Made by a program: the position numbers and the translations under genes. A stretch of 7,590 nucleotides of DNA from Thermoplasmata archaeon (GTDB lineage Archaea; Thermoplasmatota; Thermoplasmata; GCA-020350865), in contig CP070672.1 of the NCBI GenBank assembly GCA_020351895.1, forward strand, positions 1,089,490 to 1,097,079. The letters are read 5' to 3'. This document shows, in pieces, positions 1 through 5,169 of this stretch. Below the pieces are notes generated by a model. It ran no database searches, had not been told where the DNA came from, and saw only the letters and a list, made by a program, of their open reading frames with translations. Every line of letters starts with the position of its first letter. Within the stretch, counting starts at the first letter, position 1.

Positions 1-29
1 AGAAAAGGATGATTGCGTTTGAAAAATAG
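1..29 (+). CDS. C-terminal tail of an upstream gene, probably a second CPBP protease copy (partial)
   Basis: An open frame enters from the left edge and ends at TAG 27-29, encoding ...KRMIAFEK. The 3' end of the CPBP gene at 1399-1422 encodes ARKLQYEI and stops at the same distance (14 nt from first base of stop to first base of ATG) before its own ICMT-like gene. In both places the AGGAGG ribosome binding site begins inside the stop codon. The shared layout and the similar residues (R, I/L, F/Y, E) suggest the window starts at the end of another CPBP gene, making the cluster a tandem repeat of a protease-methyltransferase pair. Only about nine codons are visible, so the identification is inference. 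Confidence 0.35.
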
Positions 30-40
30 GAGGCATAAAT

Positions 41-496
41 ATGGAAAGAAAAGAACTTGTAGGAAGTGGAGACAAAATCATGCGGCTTACAATGCCGTTT
101 TTGATCGTGGGCCTGATTGTGAATATCTTGCGACCATCTCTGTTTGGTGTTGGTGGTCCTCCATTAATATTAATGGTGATCTCCATTGCCATTTTAATTA
201 TTGGGATCACAATTTGGATATGGTCAGCAGTTTTGATCCTGAAAAAAGTGCCGAAGAAAGAACTGATAACAAATGGACCTTTCTCCATCTTTAAGCATCC
301 GTTGTATACCAGTGTGGCCTTACTTGTACTCCCGGGACTCGGTCTTCTATTTAACTCATGGTTGGGAGTTTTGGTTGGGATCGTCATGTATATTGGATCT
401 AGAAAGTTTTCACCTAAAGAAGAAAAGCTGCTGTCAGAGACTTTTGGTTCTACCTGGGATGAATATTGCAGTAACGTAAAGATACCGTGGATATAA
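41..496 (+). CDS. ICMT/PEMT-family membrane methyltransferase, intact copy A
   Basis: This 151-residue integral membrane protein resembles the isoprenylcysteine carboxyl methyltransferase / phospholipid methyltransferase superfamily, which uses S-adenosylmethionine at the membrane face. Hydrophobic segments lie at about residues 16-31, 42-66 and 91-118. The family signature is visible: GPFSIFKHPLYTS at 79-91 (the usual G-P-[YF]...[RK]-H-P-x-Y box, with H86 and P87) and a C-terminal EEKLLSETFG...EYC segment at 127-143, matching the EExxLxxxFGxxYxxY cofactor-site region. The start is fixed by AGGAGG at 28-33, seven bases before ATG. The following CPBP frame could start as a GTG inside the 3' end, so the two are probably co-transcribed. 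The substrate (protein prenyl-cysteine, lipid or small molecule) cannot be told from sequence. A near-identical copy lies 1393 bp downstream. Confidence 0.85.
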   Translation: MERKELVGSGDKIMRLTMPFLIVGLIVNILRPSLFGVGGPPLILMVISIAILIIGITIWIWSAVLILKKVPKKELITNGPFSIFKHPLYTSVALLVLPGLGLLFNSWLGVLVGIVMYIGSRKFSPKEEKLLSETFGSTWDEYCSNVKIPWI

Positions 497-519
497 AAAC
501 GCACAAGAAGGATGATATT

Positions 520-1422
520 ATGAAGAACATTAAGGATTTCGTAAAGAGGCATCCGGTGCTGACCTACTACGTGCTGGTGTTCGCTATCTCATTGGGAGCC
601 ATTCTTGCCACGATCGCCCTTACTGGTATGCCTACCACCAAGGAACAGATGGCGGTGATACTTCCGGTACTGATTGTGAATAATCTGCTGGGCCCGAGCG
701 TGTCGGGTCTGTTGATGATAGGCCTTTTGGACGGCAGGGCTGGGTTTCGCGATCTACGAGCCCGGCTAGGAAGATGGCGGGTCAGCGCCCGCTGGTATGT
801 AATCGCGCTACTTCTAGCACCGCTCCTTATTATGGCGGTACTAATGGTGCTTTCCCTGTTCTCCCCGGTGTATCTCCCAGGCATATTCACAAGAGACGAT
901 AAAATGGCTTGCTTGATGATGGGTCTCTTCTCGGGAATTTTCGTTGGCATCTGCGAGGAACTAGGTTGGACGGGATTCGTCACCCCTCGCCTCAGGCAAC
1001 GCTACAGTGTCCTTTCCACGGGGCTTATTATAGGTGTCCTGTGGGGCGCCTGGCATATCCTTCCGATGGCGATCTTACCAAGTGTCGCTTACTCGGGGTC
1101 GCTCTCCCCGATCATTTACATCATCATCAGAACTATCAGCTTCCTGGGGGGTAGCCTTGTGGCATTCAGGGTGCTGATGCTGTGGGTCTACGATCGAACT
1201 GAAAGCCTGTTGATGTTAATACTCATGCATATAGGTCTCACAACCGTTAATATCATCTATGAGCCTGAGGCAATAGGTGGAATCTCAAACTTCATCTATG
1301 ATTTTGTAGGAGCGGCCGCTTTGTGGAGCGTCGTTATACTGGTCGCCTTGGCCAATAGATGGCATATCTCGCTAAAGGTGCTCCCAAATCAAGGAGCTCG
1401 AAAATTGCAGTATGAAATATAG
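520..1422 (+). CDS. CPBP-family (Rce1/CAAX-protease-like) intramembrane metalloprotease
   Basis: This 300-residue polytopic membrane protein carries the three motifs of the CPBP (formerly ABI) family of intramembrane glutamate proteases. Motif 1 is CEELGWTGF with the paired glutamates E146/E147; motif 2 is LWGAWH with H179; motif 3 is MHIGLTTVN with H237 and N244. The position after GW is Thr, where many relatives have Arg. The family includes eukaryotic Rce1, which removes the last three residues of prenylated CaaX proteins, and bacterial members linked to bacteriocin immunity and maturation. I chose ATG 520 (MKNIKDFVKRHPVLTYY, a typical family N-terminus, with AAGGATGAT just upstream) over an in-frame GTG at 487 that overlaps the preceding gene. 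The coding sequence is visibly GC-richer than the methyltransferase copies on either side. Its stop codon overlaps the next gene's AGGAGG, implying one transcript and coupled translation. Confidence 0.9.
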   Translation: MKNIKDFVKRHPVLTYYVLVFAISLGAILATIALTGMPTTKEQMAVILPVLIVNNLLGPSVSGLLMIGLLDGRAGFRDLRARLGRWRVSARWYVIALLLAPLLIMAVLMVLSLFSPVYLPGIFTRDDKMACLMMGLFSGIFVGICEELGWTGFVTPRLRQRYSVLSTGLIIGVLWGAWHILPMAILPSVAYSGSLSPIIYIIIRTISFLGGSLVAFRVLMLWVYDRTESLLMLILMHIGLTTVNIIYEPEAIGGISNFIYDFVGAAALWSVVILVALANRWHISLKVLPNQGARKLQYEI

Positions 1423-1433
1423 GAGGAATAAAC

Positions 1434-1889
1434 ATGAAAAGGAAAGAACTTGTAGGAAGTGGAGACAAAATTATGCGGCTTACAATGCCGTTTTTGATCG
1501 TGGGTCTGATTCTGAATATCTTGCGACCATCTCTGTTCAGTGTTGGTGGTCCACCAGTTATTTTAATGGTGATTTCTATTACCATTTTAATTATTGGGAT
1601 CACAATTTGGATATGGTCAGCAGTTTTGATCTTGAAAAAAGTGCCGAAGAAAGAACTGATAACAAATGGACCATTCTCCATCTTTAAGCATCCGTTGTAT
1701 ACCAGTGTGGCCTTACTTGTACTCCCGGGACTCGGTCTTCTGTTTAACTCATGGTTGGGAGTCTTGGTTGGGATCATCATGTATATCGCGTCCAGAAAGT
1801 TTTCGCCTGAAGAAGAAAAGCTGCTTTCAGAGACTTTTGGCGTAACTTGAGACGATTATTGCAGAAAGGTAAAGATACCGTGGATTTAA
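1434..1889 (+). pseudogene. ICMT/PEMT-family methyltransferase copy B, interrupted by an in-frame TGA
   Basis: This is a close duplicate of the gene at 41-496: read through, it is the same 151 codons with 13 differences, including the stop. Codon 139 is TGA (1848-1850) where copy A has TGG (Trp). The frame then continues as DDYCRKVKIPWI to TAA 1887-1889, so the homologous tail is still present. Four of the 13 differences, counting the stop, fall in the last 13 codons, as expected if that tail is free to drift. The likely product is a 138-residue protein lacking the C-terminal EYC...IPWI segment, though it keeps the GPF...KHPLYTS box and the EE pair and might be partly active. A Trp reading of TGA is unlikely, because other genes here end in TGA and use TGG. 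AGGAGG at 1421-1426 gives a good start at ATG 1434. A sequencing error is possible. Confidence 0.8.
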
Positions 1890-1968
1890 AATCGATTAAA
1901 AAAGTTACGTAAGATGATTAAAATCATAAAAAATCAAATTGGACAAATTGGTACAAAGGAGGGAAACT

Positions 1969-2460
1969 ATGAATATTGAGCTATATCACGCCTCGAAGTT
2001 CGGGAACGGAGCAATGGTTGCAGAAGAATTCAAGCGAATCATGACGGGCAAAGATGTCACCGTCAATGTACATCACATCAAAAACGCAAGCCCAAAGGAA
2101 ATTCCGCCAGCGGATCTCTATATCTTCAGTTCTCCCGGCCGGATGGGAAAGCCCATCAAGGGGATGAGAAAATTCCTGACAAAGCTACAGTTGCCTTCCG
2201 GGTCCCGCTATGCGATTTTGGCCACAGAAATGAATCCCTTAGCAAACAAGAAGACCGAAAGCATGCCCAAAGAGGAAGAGCTCGGACGATGTCAGAGGGT
2301 TATCCCCATAATGAATGAGATGCTCCAGGCCAAGGGATTGAAGAAGGTGGCCGATTATAAGATCTATGTCACAGGCATCAAAGGCCCTCTGGAGGAAGGC
2401 TGGCAGGAAAAGGTGGAGGAGTTCGCCTCTGTCATCACCAGTTCGTTCTCGACAAGTTGA
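1969..2460 (+). CDS. flavodoxin-like protein
   Basis: This 163-residue soluble protein has the layout of a flavodoxin-fold FMN protein. The first beta strand and phosphate loop are ELYHASKFGNGAMVAEEF at residues 4-21 (compare the T/S-x-[TF]-G-N-T loop), and a second loop, YIFSSPGRMGKPI at 51-63, sits where flavodoxins contact the isoalloxazine ring. The length is typical of short-chain flavodoxin-domain proteins. The phosphate loop lacks the final Thr/Ser (GNGA rather than GNTE), so FMN affinity is uncertain. ATG 1969 follows AAAGGAGGG with good spacing; an in-frame TTG at 1939 is less likely. The 79-bp gap after the broken methyltransferase holds a short palindrome, ATGATTAAAATCAT (1914-1927), that could be an operator or chance. 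Role in the cluster: possibly an electron carrier, but no redox partner is visible. Confidence 0.7.
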   Translation: MNIELYHASKFGNGAMVAEEFKRIMTGKDVTVNVHHIKNASPKEIPPADLYIFSSPGRMGKPIKGMRKFLTKLQLPSGSRYAILATEMNPLANKKTESMPKEEELGRCQRVIPIMNEMLQAKGLKKVADYKIYVTGIKGPLEEGWQEKVEEFASVITSSFSTS

Positions 2461-2509
2461 TGGAAAAAGAAAAAAGATATATGAATTGGATAAAAGGAGG
2501 TGATTGGGA

Positions 2510-2599
2510 ATGACTACAAAGCTAAAGGCAGCGACGGTTGCATTAGTGGCAATAGCTATCTTTGTCTTGAGCGGGGTCATCTTGTGCAACATTTATTAA
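2510..2599 (+). CDS. 29-residue single-helix membrane microprotein ending in Cys-Asn-Ile-Tyr
   Basis: This short frame begins MTTKLKAATVALVAIA and ends LSGVILCNIY, followed by TAA. It has a basic, polar N-terminus (two Lys in the first six residues) and one hydrophobic helix of about 20 residues covering residues 7-26. The case for a real gene is its ribosome binding site, GGAGGTGAT at 2496-2504, a nine-base match to the archaeal anti-SD and the longest in the window, five bases before ATG. It lies 49 bp after the flavodoxin-like gene on the same strand, probably in the same transcript. Cys is the fourth residue from the C-terminus with Ile at the second aliphatic position, a CaaX-like ending, and the cluster contains Rce1-like and ICMT-like genes. 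The positive-inside rule would put that end outside the cell, which argues against a classical cytoplasmic CaaX route. Function unknown. Confidence 0.65.
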   Translation: MTTKLKAATVALVAIAIFVLSGVILCNIY

Positions 2600-2923
2600 A
2601 TACTATATTGATTGAATAAAATTCTTTGGCCATTAATCGTGATGGTATAAATAACAAGTATAATAATTGTAAAAGATACCTGGAGTTAGGTATTTAATAT
2701 GGGTTAAACCTATATTGATATATATTATATTTTATATCATTTCTCAGGACTATTATGCACTTAAGTTATTATATCGCTACTCGATGCTCCACCCCTTCTC
2801 GGCTTGTTCATTCGTTGACACACGCAAATATAGTGCTACTTTCTTGGTTTTCATCTCGCAGTTTCCTACAAGATGTATATAAAACCTTGGCAAACCCTTA
2901 TATATTTAAAGAAGTCAAAGCGG
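2600..2923. other. AT-rich intergenic stretch, no gene supported
   Basis: No frame here has a ribosome binding site or recognisable protein. The first 150 bases are strongly AT-rich and contain a small hairpin, ATACCT-GGAGTT-AGGTAT at 2676-2693, followed by TTTAATA, which could help end the upstream transcript. Two TATA-like stretches occur near the right end, next to the repeat array (listed separately). Confidence 0.6.
2876..2910 (+). promoter_or_regulatory. candidate TATA boxes upstream of the repeat array
   Basis: TATATAAAA lies at 2876-2884 and TTATATATTTAAA at 2898-2910. With the usual archaeal spacing of about 25 bases, transcripts would begin near 2908 or near 2930, just before the first full structured repeat. 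No clear BRE is visible and the whole region is AT-rich, so this is a weak call. Confidence 0.3.
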
Positions 2924-2957
2924 CTGAGCCCACTATAATATTATTTTGTAGGCATTC

Positions 2958-3076
2958 GTGGGCTCAGTTCGTGGTGACTTTTAATTGCATTTCGATTGGA
3001 GTCAGTCCCCACTAGACCTTTGAGTTATGCTTGGAATACGCTAAGTTCTTAAGCTCAAAGGTCTCCCTGAGCCCAC
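2958..3076 (+). repeat. structured repeat, unit 1
   Basis: P1 pairs GTGGGCTCAG (2958-2967) with CTGAGCCCAC (3067-3076), 10 perfect base pairs. P2 pairs GTGG (2971-2974) with CCAC (3009-3012) and continues inside as TGACT/AGTCA (2975-2979/3000-3004) after an asymmetric bulge. P3 pairs AGACCTTTGAG (3014-3024) with CTCAAAGGTCT (3054-3064), 11 perfect pairs, around a 29-nt loop running from TTATGCT to CTTAAG. The sequence CCACTAG joins P2 and P3 and is shared with unit 2. Confidence 0.8.
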
Positions 3077-3100
3077 TATATTATTATTTTGCTAGCTTGC

Positions 3101-3218
3101 GTGGGCTCAGTCCGTGGATAGCTAAATTAATTGATAATTAACTACGCTTTCCACTAGCCGCTCAAGTTATGCTCGTAGGATACTGGGTGCTTATACTTGA
3201 GCGTCTCCCTGAGCCCAC
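3101..3218 (+). repeat. structured repeat, unit 2
   Basis: P1 is identical to unit 1 (3101-3110 with 3209-3218), followed by TCC. P2 is GTGGA (3114-3118) with TCCAC (3150-3154). P3 is CGCTCAAGT (3159-3167) with ACTTGAGCG (3195-3203), nine perfect pairs of entirely different sequence from unit 1. Measured from CAAG/CTTG, the loop is again 29 nt and starts TTATGCT. TCTCC precedes the closing P1 strand, as in the other units. Confidence 0.8.
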
Positions 3219-3255
3219 ATTCAAAACCTAAGCGCAAACATCTCCCTGAGCCCAC
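3219..3255 (+). repeat. truncated structured repeat (3' part only)
   Basis: After a short AT segment, CCTAAGCGCAAACATCTCCCTGAGCCCAC-type sequence matches the last third of unit 3 (CTTAAACACAAACCTCTCCC...): the loop end, the P3 3' strand and the closing box. The 5' two thirds are missing, so this looks like a deletion remnant of a unit close to unit 3. It shifts the spacing between units 2 and 3 by about 36 bases. Confidence 0.65.
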
Positions 3256-3278
3256 TCATCTTTTATTATGTTATATAT

Positions 3279-3395
3279 GTGAGCTCAGTCCGGGCTCACC
3301 GATGGGTTGAATTTTTATTTTAAGGTGAGTCCTGGCATTTGTGTTATGTTGGAAAAAAAAATATGTCTTAAACACAAACCTCTCCCTCAGCTCTC
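3279..3395 (+). repeat. structured repeat, unit 3 (diverged outer stem)
   Basis: The outer stem is degenerate: GTGAGCTCAG (3279-3288) against CTCAGCTCTC (3386-3395), with mismatches. P2 is GGGCTCACC (3292-3300) with GGTGAGTCC (3324-3332), nine pairs including one G-U, with no sequence likeness to P2 of units 1 and 2. P3 is TTTGTG (3338-3343) with CACAAA (3373-3378) around a 29-nt loop starting TTATGTT and ending CTTAAA, with a run of nine A inside. CTCTCCC precedes the closing strand. Confidence 0.7.
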
Positions 3396-3579
3396 ATGGG
3401 TTAATGTGTGACACTTTTAACGCGGATTGTGCCATCGAATACATGTCAGGGTTGGGACAATCTCAAGGATTTCTCTATATAATAAGATATGGGAATGCCC
3501 AGGGGACTCCCCAAAAAGATAGAAATAATCATTATTATATAAGATATATAACGTTTAACCAAGGAGGAAAGGGAATCAA

Positions 3580-4068
3580 ATGATAGGCATGATGGAACTC
3601 TGCATATTATCTATCGTCCTTATAGTGATTGTCTTGTTTTTACTAATCATCCTGGCAATTCAAAAAATAAAGGGCGGAGAACTTCCAGAGGGAGATGTGA
3701 ATCTACTTATTCCGCAATTTGCTTTTCACATGCAATACCGGGGTTGGAGGCCGAAAGTGGATCCCATAAGAGGAAAAATCACAGTAGAAAAAGATTCCCT
3801 GATTGCAACCGACATATATTTCCAGCAACAACCTGACGGAAGAATTGATATACTCCACGGAGTGAATGCAGGTGTAATTGGATGGGTTTTAGTCATTGTA
3901 TTGGTACTTACCACATCCCTAGGTGGATTGATATTTGCTATAATCCTACATGTCCTATCCAGAAAATTTGCAAAAGAAGAGGTCATTCCATTGATCATGC
4001 ACTATAGTATGTATCCTTCACAGCCTCACCCTCCCTTATACCCAGTACACTCTCAAAAACCGCTTTAA
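3580..4068 (+). CDS. two-helix membrane protein of unknown function
   Basis: This 162-residue protein has a hydrophobic helix at about 6-28, a soluble segment at about 30-95 with IRGKITVEKDS and IYFQQQPDGRIDIL stretches that look like beta strands, a second helix at about 97-124, then KF-AKEE and a Pro/His-rich C-terminal tail (about 146-162). By the positive-inside rule QKIKGG (after helix 1) and SRKFAKEE (after helix 2) compete, so orientation is unclear. I do not recognise the family. AGGAGG at 3562-3567 precedes ATG 3580 by 12 bases, rather far; the Met codons at 3589 and 3592 would be still farther away. A TATA-like CTATATAATAAG lies at 3474-3485 and another AT-rich box near 3535-3548. 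It is followed at 84 bp by the repeat-protein gene, which has its own promoter-like box. Confidence 0.75.
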   Translation: MIGMMELCILSIVLIVIVLFLLIILAIQKIKGGELPEGDVNLLIPQFAFHMQYRGWRPKVDPIRGKITVEKDSLIATDIYFQQQPDGRIDILHGVNAGVIGWVLVIVLVLTTSLGGLIFAIILHVLSRKFAKEEVIPLIMHYSMYPSQPHPPLYPVHSQKPL

Positions 4069-4091
4069 TTTTCCAGCAAAATCCAAATAGA

Positions 4092-4099
4092 TTTATACT
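4092..4099 (+). promoter_or_regulatory. candidate archaeal TATA box for the 89-residue-repeat gene
   Basis: TTTATACT follows CCAAATAGA, a fair BRE-like context. The usual 25-base spacing would start the transcript near 4120, leaving a leader of about 30 bases that contains AAAGGAGAG (4137-4145) before ATG 4153. Position and layout fit a promoter; no experimental support. Confidence 0.45.
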
Positions 4100-4152
4100 T
4101 TATCATTTATTCCATATTAGAAAAAGAAATCTAAACAAAGGAGAGAATCCAC

Positions 4153-4971
4153 ATGCTGCAAATTATCGATAACTCGAACAACGATGAAATTTCCGCGTTT
4201 TTAACAACCAGTTTTGTCTCTCATTCATATGAAGTTGAATCCACTCAATCCATAGTGGACCTTTGGAACAAGCTCAGGAAAAATATCAAATTGAAAGACG
4301 AGCTGGATTATATTTCCGCAGTGCTCGCAACGGGCAGAATCATGGACTTGGGATTTGAAGTTGATGACCCTAAGGTTCTAAACACCATAATAACCGATAT
4401 CAATACGAATATAGTGAATAGGAAAATAGAGTCCACGGATCTTCAAAAGGAGCTGGTGTGTGCATTTATCACTGCAGCTAGTATCGCCAGGAGCGAAGAG
4501 GTGGAGAGTATTCGTGATATCGTGGATCTGTGGATACAGATAAAAGAAGGCATCATAATAAAGGATGATTTAGATGTAGTCGCCGCGATTCTGACAACTG
4601 GTAGAATAATGGAACTGAAAAACAGGGCAGGGGGCCTGGATTTCATAAATAATATCTTTCTTAATATCAAAAAGGAGCTGGTTAAGCAGATAAAGGGTAG
4701 GGAGATAAACCAAAAGGATATTGCAGCTGCTTTTATCACATCCGCGTACATCGAAGTGAGCAAGAAGGTGGAAAAGATTCATGATATTGTAGCTTCCTGG
4801 CAAAAAATCTGTGATAATCTAATTGTAAGAGATCAATGGGATTACATAACCGTAATTTTATCCACAGGAAAGATAAAGGATATGGATGCACTTCATATTA
4901 TGGATAAGGATGATCTTACAGATAATAGTGAAAAAATAAGAACACACATTGAAAACATTATCGGGGAATGA
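4153..4971 (+). CDS. protein of three gapless 89-residue helical repeats, unknown function
   Basis: This 272-residue, apparently cytoplasmic, charged protein has no signal peptide or membrane helix. It consists of three repeats starting at A15, A104 and A193, exactly 89 residues apart with no gaps, the last shortened to 80 residues. Each repeat follows A-F-[LI]-T-x-x..., then V-E-[SK]...I-V-[DA]-x-W..., then a K/R-D-x-[LW]-D stretch and an A-x-L-x-T-G-[RK]-I segment. Inside each repeat, a second A/V-[IV]-L-x-T motif (56, 145, 234) lies 41 residues after the first, suggesting six helical half-repeats with alternating 41/48 spacing. Predicted all-alpha, possibly a solenoid or scaffold for binding a partner. 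I do not recognise the family. Repeats 1 and 2 keep VDLW and TGRIM; repeat 3 is more diverged (VASW, TGKIK). ATG 4153 has AAAGGAGAG upstream. TGA ends the gene. Confidence 0.85.
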   Translation: MLQIIDNSNNDEISAFLTTSFVSHSYEVESTQSIVDLWNKLRKNIKLKDELDYISAVLATGRIMDLGFEVDDPKVLNTIITDINTNIVNRKIESTDLQKELVCAFITAASIARSEEVESIRDIVDLWIQIKEGIIIKDDLDVVAAILTTGRIMELKNRAGGLDFINNIFLNIKKELVKQIKGREINQKDIAAAFITSAYIEVSKKVEKIHDIVASWQKICDNLIVRDQWDYITVILSTGKIKDMDALHIMDKDDLTDNSEKIRTHIENIIGE

Positions 4972-4977
4972 TTCCTT

Positions 4978-5169
4978 TCAAGCCAGCCATAATTTAACAT
5001 TTTTCCTTAACAAGATTTCATGAAATGTGCACTGGGTGTGTATCTCTTTCACAAGATCGGTTTTACGCACAATCCTGTCAATGTAGTCCTTATCATTTCT
5101 AATTTGTCTGACAAAATTAATGATGCAAATACAGGCTTTAATATGTTCATTAATCCGTAAAAAAATCAA
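4978..5169 (-). pseudogene. decayed Lrp/AsnC-like ligand-binding (RAM) domain fragment
   Basis: On the minus strand a 63-codon frame reads like the C-terminal effector domain of Lrp/AsnC regulators. HIKACICIINFV resembles the first strand (K-A-[YF]-[IV]-L-I-N) and DLVKEIHTQCTFHEILL resembles the highly characteristic V-K-E-[VI]-H-T-V-x-G-x-[HY]-D-[IL]-L-L segment. Key positions have decayed: the Gly of the T-G-x-x-D core is lost (QCTF), the Asp is Glu, and the sequence ends in KNVKLWLA instead of the remaining helix and strand. There is no ATG: a stop lies just upstream at 5176-5178 and the only start is TTG 5167-5169 without a clear ribosome binding site. Together this suggests a remnant of a stand-alone RAM-domain protein. 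The assignment rests on pattern resemblance only, and a short real gene is possible. Confidence 0.4.

Larger units (their letters stand above)
2924..3395 (+). repeat. tandem array of structured ~118-nt elements (period ~143 nt)
   Basis: The array is marked by alternating GTGGGCTCAG and CTGAGCCCAC boxes at 2924-2933 (CTGAGCCCAC, remnant of a left-hand unit), 2958-2967/3067-3076, 3101-3110/3209-3218, 3246-3255 (remnant), and a degenerate pair at 3279-3288/3386-3395. Complete units are 119, 118 and 117 nt long. Spacers are 24, 24 and 23 nt, and the first two share TATTATTTTG. Each unit can fold as a three-way junction: outer stem P1, then hairpin P2, then hairpin P3 with a 29-nt loop starting TTATG. 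P3 stems differ in sequence between units yet stay paired. This points to structured RNA or a folded single-stranded DNA substrate. I do not recognise a known family. The strand is assigned only by convention from the flanking genes. Confidence 0.8.

Noticed and set aside
1434..1780. 148-codon minus-strand frame (1334-1780) antisense to the methyltransferase copy
   Set aside because: It is a shadow of the conserved sense gene; the sense strand carries family motifs and the ribosome binding site.
1848..1850. TGA read as selenocysteine or as Trp by a variant code
   Set aside because: The sister copy has Trp, not Cys, here. Other genes in the window end in TGA and use TGG normally, and no SECIS-like element was recognised.
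2755..3015. 86-codon open frame on the plus strand
   Set aside because: It has no ribosome binding site, an unprotein-like composition, and it runs into the first structured repeat.
2958..3076. 5S rRNA or hammerhead ribozyme (three-way junction of similar size)
   Set aside because: The size and shape are suggestive, but conserved 5S loop sequences and the hammerhead CUGANGA/GAAA core are absent.
2924..3395. CRISPR array or integron attC array
   Set aside because: The repeats are about 118 nt with variable interiors, not 25-40-nt direct repeats with unique spacers. There are no cassette genes between units and no cas or integrase gene in view.
2958..3395. MITE-like transposons with GTGGGCTCAG terminal inverted repeats
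   Set aside because: No target-site duplications are visible, and the interior stems and constant loop are better explained by selected structure. Not fully excluded.
3491..3512. GGGAATGCCC and GGGGACTCCCC short hairpins as a riboswitch or terminator
   Set aside because: The stems are only three to four base pairs and are followed by an A-run, not a T-run; too little to support a call.
3341..3583. 80-codon open frame on the plus strand
   Set aside because: It starts inside the P3 stem of repeat unit 3, has no ribosome binding site, and reads through AT-rich leader sequence of the next gene.
4443..4803. 106- and 77-codon minus-strand frames inside the repeat-protein gene
   Set aside because: Both are antisense shadows of a gene with strict 89-residue periodicity and have no start signals.
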